Assembly (NCBI GenBank): GCA_000746765.1
Contig: JOSY01000077.1
Coordinates: 119,872-183,871 of the forward strand
From: Marine Group I thaumarchaeote SCGC AAA799-D11
GTDB lineage: Archaea > Thermoproteota > Nitrososphaeria > Nitrososphaerales > Nitrosopumilaceae
DNA: 64,000 nucleotides
Reading direction: 5' to 3'
Position numbers and translations under genes: made by a program. Below are positions 60,676 to 64,000 of this stretch, piece after piece (positions within the stretch are counted from its first letter, which is position 1; each line of letters begins with the position of its first letter). Below the pieces are notes generated by a model. The model saw only the letters and a program-made list of their open reading frames with translations. It did not search any database and was not told where the DNA came from.

Positions 60676-62427
60676 TTATGCACTAATCCAGTGCCACTCT
60701 GTTTCCTCGATTACTTTGAGTGCCATTAGAGAGTAAATCAAAGCCATTACAGAGTCTGGTGGGTGGTTGTACTCTTTTCTAGGTCTCTGTCTTGGATCTG
60801 TAATCTTATCCAAGTTCTGCAGGTCCTTTCTTGTAATACTGATTAAATCATTTAGTAAAAAATCAATCTCATAGTCATGCCTTGATGGAATTATCAGTTT
60901 TGAGCATTTCCTGTCTTTGTAAGATGTTACTCCGTTGATAGCATTGATTAACTCTTCAATACTTGATGTCTTATCGATCTGAATTCTTCCAACTTGATCA
61001 CCGTGCTCGTCTGTTGTCTCATCAAATATCTGAAACGGCTTTGTGACATCTGAAATGGTACGACATCCATAAAATTTATCATCACCAACTCCGTCAAATG
61101 GTTCTCCTGAATCGATTCTTCTACCGCCCTCCTGAATAATCTTGACTTGGTTTGCACCATACCCCAAGTCTCCTACTCCAGTATCGCAGTAAAATCTCTT
61201 GAAGAGTTCTGCAATGTACTGTGCCTGCTTCATCTGGTTTTCTGGAGGTCTCTTCTCAATGTGTACCAGTTGTATTCTCTTTGATTTCTTCCATAGAATA
61301 ACTATTGAAATTACAGTAAAACTGGACTTGCCTGAACCAAAGTCAACACCCATTGCAATCTCTACGTGCTCTCCAAATGTCTTTTTTAATTCCCTTACAT
61401 CATATGATTTTTGCAAAGACAGATATCGATAAGGTGCAGTACACTTTAGCAGCATCTCCTTTGTAATGGGCCTATGGGGAGAATTGTAAAACATTCCCAT
61501 GACATGAGATCTAAATAATGACTCTGAAAGATCATCTTTTTGAAATTCAATTGAGAACCTGGAATGAATCTTGTATTTTTCTATGGCGTCTTGTTTTGTC
61601 AATGGGATGGTTGGAAAGATTGTCTGTGGAATGTGATATCCATGAAATGATTCAGCACTAGGATTTTGCATCTCCCATCTTCCATGCAATACATCTTTGA
61701 GATACTCATCAACTACTAATCCATCACAATCAAATTGCAATCTGCTACGACAATCTGGATTGTCATAACTCCATTCTCTCTGGTCTGTGCTCTTCCATAA
61801 TTTTTCGTATGGACTGCCAGCTTCCCCTCCAATTCCAAAGACTTTGGTTTTTCCCTTTGTTGCCATCATGGTCTGGTGAATCTTGCCAAAGTATTCAATG
61901 TCCTGATATTGTGCCTCATCGACTACACAAAGCGTGGGCGACTTGCCTTCCAGGTGGCGATACTGATAGTTATCAGTAACCAAGTAAATTGTACTATTGT
62001 TTTTTAGTGAAATCTCACCAACATTTCCAGGATGTCGCAGAAATTTTGATAATACAGGATTTGTCAGAAATGTTCCAATCTTGAGCTTCTGTTTTGAGAA
62101 TGCAGAAAGACTTCCCTGGTCATGGGTAATGTAACAAACTTGATTCCCAGAGTGAGCAGTTGATTCTGCAGCAATAAAATCAGTACATGCAGTTGACTTG
62201 AAGATTTGCCTTCCTCCAATTATCATCTGAAAGTCATGATTGTCTTGATATATTGGAACCCAAAACGGTGTTGCCAAAAAACTTCTGGTCTTTCCTTCAA
62301 CTTTTGGACGTGCAACACTAATCCATTCTAAAATATCTTCTGGAAGTGATTCTAGTTTCTGATTCTTCTTTAGATGTTGCCGTGCAATTTTTCTGTGAGA
62401 TGCGCCCCACTTTGTAAAATTAGTCAT
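60676..62427 (-). CDS. Phage/virus-type terminase large subunit (TerL)
   Basis: IIGGRQIFKSTACTDFIAAE (P-loop position), SPTLCVVDEAQYQD Walker B, MGVDFGSGKSSFTVIS, TGVGDLGYGANQ, HPPDSVMALIYSLMA nuclease-like acidic motifs. Confidence 0.82.
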   Translation of the reverse strand: MTNFTKWGASHRKIARQHLKKNQKLESLPEDILEWISVARPKVEGKTRSFLATPFWVPIYQDNHDFQMIIGGRQIFKSTACTDFIAAESTAHSGNQVCYITHDQGSLSAFSKQKLKIGTFLTNPVLSKFLRHPGNVGEISLKNNSTIYLVTDNYQYRHLEGKSPTLCVVDEAQYQDIEYFGKIHQTMMATKGKTKVFGIGGEAGSPYEKLWKSTDQREWSYDNPDCRSRLQFDCDGLVVDEYLKDVLHGRWEMQNPSAESFHGYHIPQTIFPTIPLTKQDAIEKYKIHSRFSIEFQKDDLSESLFRSHVMGMFYNSPHRPITKEMLLKCTAPYRYLSLQKSYDVRELKKTFGEHVEIAMGVDFGSGKSSFTVISIVILWKKSKRIQLVHIEKRPPENQMKQAQYIAELFKRFYCDTGVGDLGYGANQVKIIQEGGRRIDSGEPFDGVGDDKFYGCRTISDVTKPFQIFDETTDEHGDQVGRIQIDKTSSIEELINAINGVTSYKDRKCSKLIIPSRHDYEIDFLLNDLISITRKDLQNLDKITDPRQRPRKEYNHPPDSVMALIYSLMALKVIEETEWHWISA

Positions 62428-62938
62428 CTTCTTTCTCCAAGTTAATCACAGTATCTGCAGTTGGGGTGTTGATTAGATTAATTTTGGCAGATAATATTTT
62501 TAATTTTTGTTCTTTGATTTTTAATTTCAATTTGGATAATTTTTCAAAATGTGAAATGCTTCCATTTTGTTTTGCAATGTTTTTTATTATTTCAATTTCT
62601 TTTTCATCCTTATCTAATGAAATGATATCCTTTTCAAATGATTGAATGATTTTCTCTTTTGTAATCTTTGCACGTTTTAGAAAGTCTAATTCGTTATACT
62701 CTAATAGTTTCTTGTCCCATTCTGTAAAATATTTTGAAACAGTCTTGATGTTTAGATTGGTCTCCTTTGATGTTGCAGTTGCTGAAATTCCTTTTTCATA
62801 ATGTTGTTTGAGAATTTTTTTGATCTTGTTTTGGTTGCCTCTTGTAGGTCTTCCTCGTTTCGTATTTTCCCCCTCATTACAAAACTTTGTTTTCTTGGTA
62901 ATTATGTATTGAAAATCAAATTTTAAAATTAAATACAT
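62420..62938 (-). CDS. HTH protein, candidate terminase small subunit (TerS)
   Basis: GISATATSKETNLNIKTVSKYFTEWDKKL HTH; overlaps TerL by 8 nt; coiled-coil C-terminal region. Confidence 0.6.
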   Translation of the reverse strand: MYLILKFDFQYIITKKTKFCNEGENTKRGRPTRGNQNKIKKILKQHYEKGISATATSKETNLNIKTVSKYFTEWDKKLLEYNELDFLKRAKITKEKIIQSFEKDIISLDKDEKEIEIIKNIAKQNGSISHFEKLSKLKLKIKEQKLKILSAKINLINTPTADTVINLEKEDD

Positions 62939-63082
62939 TTATGCAACTACCTTTTCCCGATTATTTCCAGGCTCAATATTTTTCAAATCATATTTCAAAC
63001 TATCTCTTACATGATATTCTTGTTGCTTAATTTTAAAATCGATTTTAATTGAATAAAAAATTTCTTTGTCATTTTTTGCCAT
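62939..63082 (-). CDS. 47-aa small ORF abutting TerS (not in ORF track)
   Basis: MAKNDKEIFYSIKIDFKIKQQEYHVRDSLKYDLKNIEPGNNREKVVA*; its TAA directly abuts the TerS ATG (TAAATG). Confidence 0.4.
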   Translation of the reverse strand: MAKNDKEIFYSIKIDFKIKQQEYHVRDSLKYDLKNIEPGNNREKVVA

Positions 63083-63347
63083 TTAATATACGCTCAAATA
63101 TTTCTCAATAAATGGAAAATCATCCTGTGAGAAACTAATTATTTACATAATGGTGATATCATGATAAAATCACATTGTTCTGGTAGTGGTTTGTACACCT
63201 ATTGAAATCCTAAAGAAAATAACACACTACCTATAATTACAAAAATTACAGTAAGCACAACTTTTATGTTATTTTTTACCACAAAAATTATTCTAGCATG
63301 AGTTTGTCTCTTAATTTAATTAGAATATTTTTACTAAGATTTCTTTA

Positions 63348-63536
63348 TTACTGGTTTATTAGACTTAATTCAATTATTTGATTTTGAATATCATTGATTA
63401 GAGTTGTTTTTACTGATTCTGAATGAAACCAACAAAGATTCTCATTTGACAAGCAATCATAACATTTTGAAATATCATTTAATGAAATGATTAATTCTGA
63501 TTGTTCAGATAAATTTTCATCAGATGAATGTATCAA
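63348..63536 (-). CDS. Hypothetical small protein
   Basis: 62-aa ORF with CYDCLSNENLCWFH; no family recognised. Confidence 0.35.
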   Translation of the reverse strand: MIHSSDENLSEQSELIISLNDISKCYDCLSNENLCWFHSESVKTTLINDIQNQIIELSLINQ

Positions 63537-63631
63537 TAATTATTCTATAATGATATGGAATTTATCTAAATGTAAGTTAACTAACAAACATACATTTTCT
63601 GAAATTCCCAAAATTGGAATTTAAAAATTAT

Positions 63632-63871
63632 CTAAATTTCTTTAATTTCTGTGATTGTGCCCAATACAGAATCCATCTGTACAATTGCCTTTTTTTCATC
63701 CCATCCTAATGCAACATACCAATCACCTGCATCATCGTGATATTTTGTTTCCAATGTCTTAATGTCCTCTGGCTTTACATCATATTTTTTTGCAATTCCT
63801 GAAATGCCTAGTGCGATAGCATCTTTCTCTTTCTCAAGACGCCTTTTCATTAATCCTATTCCTGGACTCAT
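63632..63871 (-). CDS. Conserved hypothetical small protein
   Basis: 79 aa; C-terminal DWYVALGWDEKKAIVQMDSVLGTITEIKEI vaguely PepSY-like. Confidence 0.5.
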   Translation of the reverse strand: MSPGIGLMKRRLEKEKDAIALGISGIAKKYDVKPEDIKTLETKYHDDAGDWYVALGWDEKKAIVQMDSVLGTITEIKEI

Positions 63872-64000
63872 ATTTTCTCTATTTTGTTTTATCTAATATA
63901 GTTAATTGAGGCTTGGGCATAATTATTTCAAATTTTGATCCGTTTCTGAAAATAACTTGATGAAAAAAGCTAAGGATCATCACATGAGATGTTCATTGCG

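Noticed and set aside
63250-63300. Tiny minus-strand hydrophobic ORF (VVKNNIKVVLTVIFVIIGSVLFSLGFQ*)
   Set aside because: Plausible TM peptide, but it needs a GTG start and is very short; not strong enough to call.
63930-64000. C/D-box-like TTGATGA near the window end
   Set aside because: No convincing partner boxes or stem, and the sequence is cut by the window edge.

Overview
AT-rich archaeal chromosome segment. Gene content (GatDE, CDC48, Pelota, SRP RNA, RPA-like OB protein, LSm, cobalamin genes, thaumarchaeal-type conserved hypotheticals) fits an ammonia-oxidising Nitrosopumilales-like member of Nitrososphaerota/Thaumarchaeota. Left to right: (1) cobalamin corrin-ring genes (cbiA tail, cbiC, cbiX, cbiG, cbiD); (2) information-processing and housekeeping genes, including bacterial-type metK, LSm, a RadB-like ATPase, an Lhr-type helicase, an RPA-like protein, grpE-dnaK-dnaJ, gatE/gatD, cdc48, rpl2, SRP RNA, ncs6-like and pelota, plus tRNA-Gln(UUG) and tRNA-Leu(CAG); (3) an accessory island at 33.4-37.2 kb with two inward-facing TnpB elements (one frameshifted) around a YjbQ/Zn-protein/DtxR-like block, with a strong C/D-box sRNA candidate just beyond one element end; (4) a TrmB-like regulator divergent from a radical SAM protein resembling tetraether lipid synthase; (5) a large surface-glycan / nucleotide-sugar cluster at 39.9-56.6 kb, including an SQD1/Agl3-like sulfoquinovose synthase and an Fnl-type triad for UDP-FucNAc; (6) a distal accessory region with a RelBE-like module and palindromic operator, a decayed PGI/PMI paralogue, and an isolated TerS-TerL terminase pair with a non-canonical Walker A. 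Several single-nucleotide reading-frame anomalies (Lhr C-terminus, TnpB, DnaK tail) deserve verification. All calls come from reading the sequence and the supplied ORF translations. No database searches were run.
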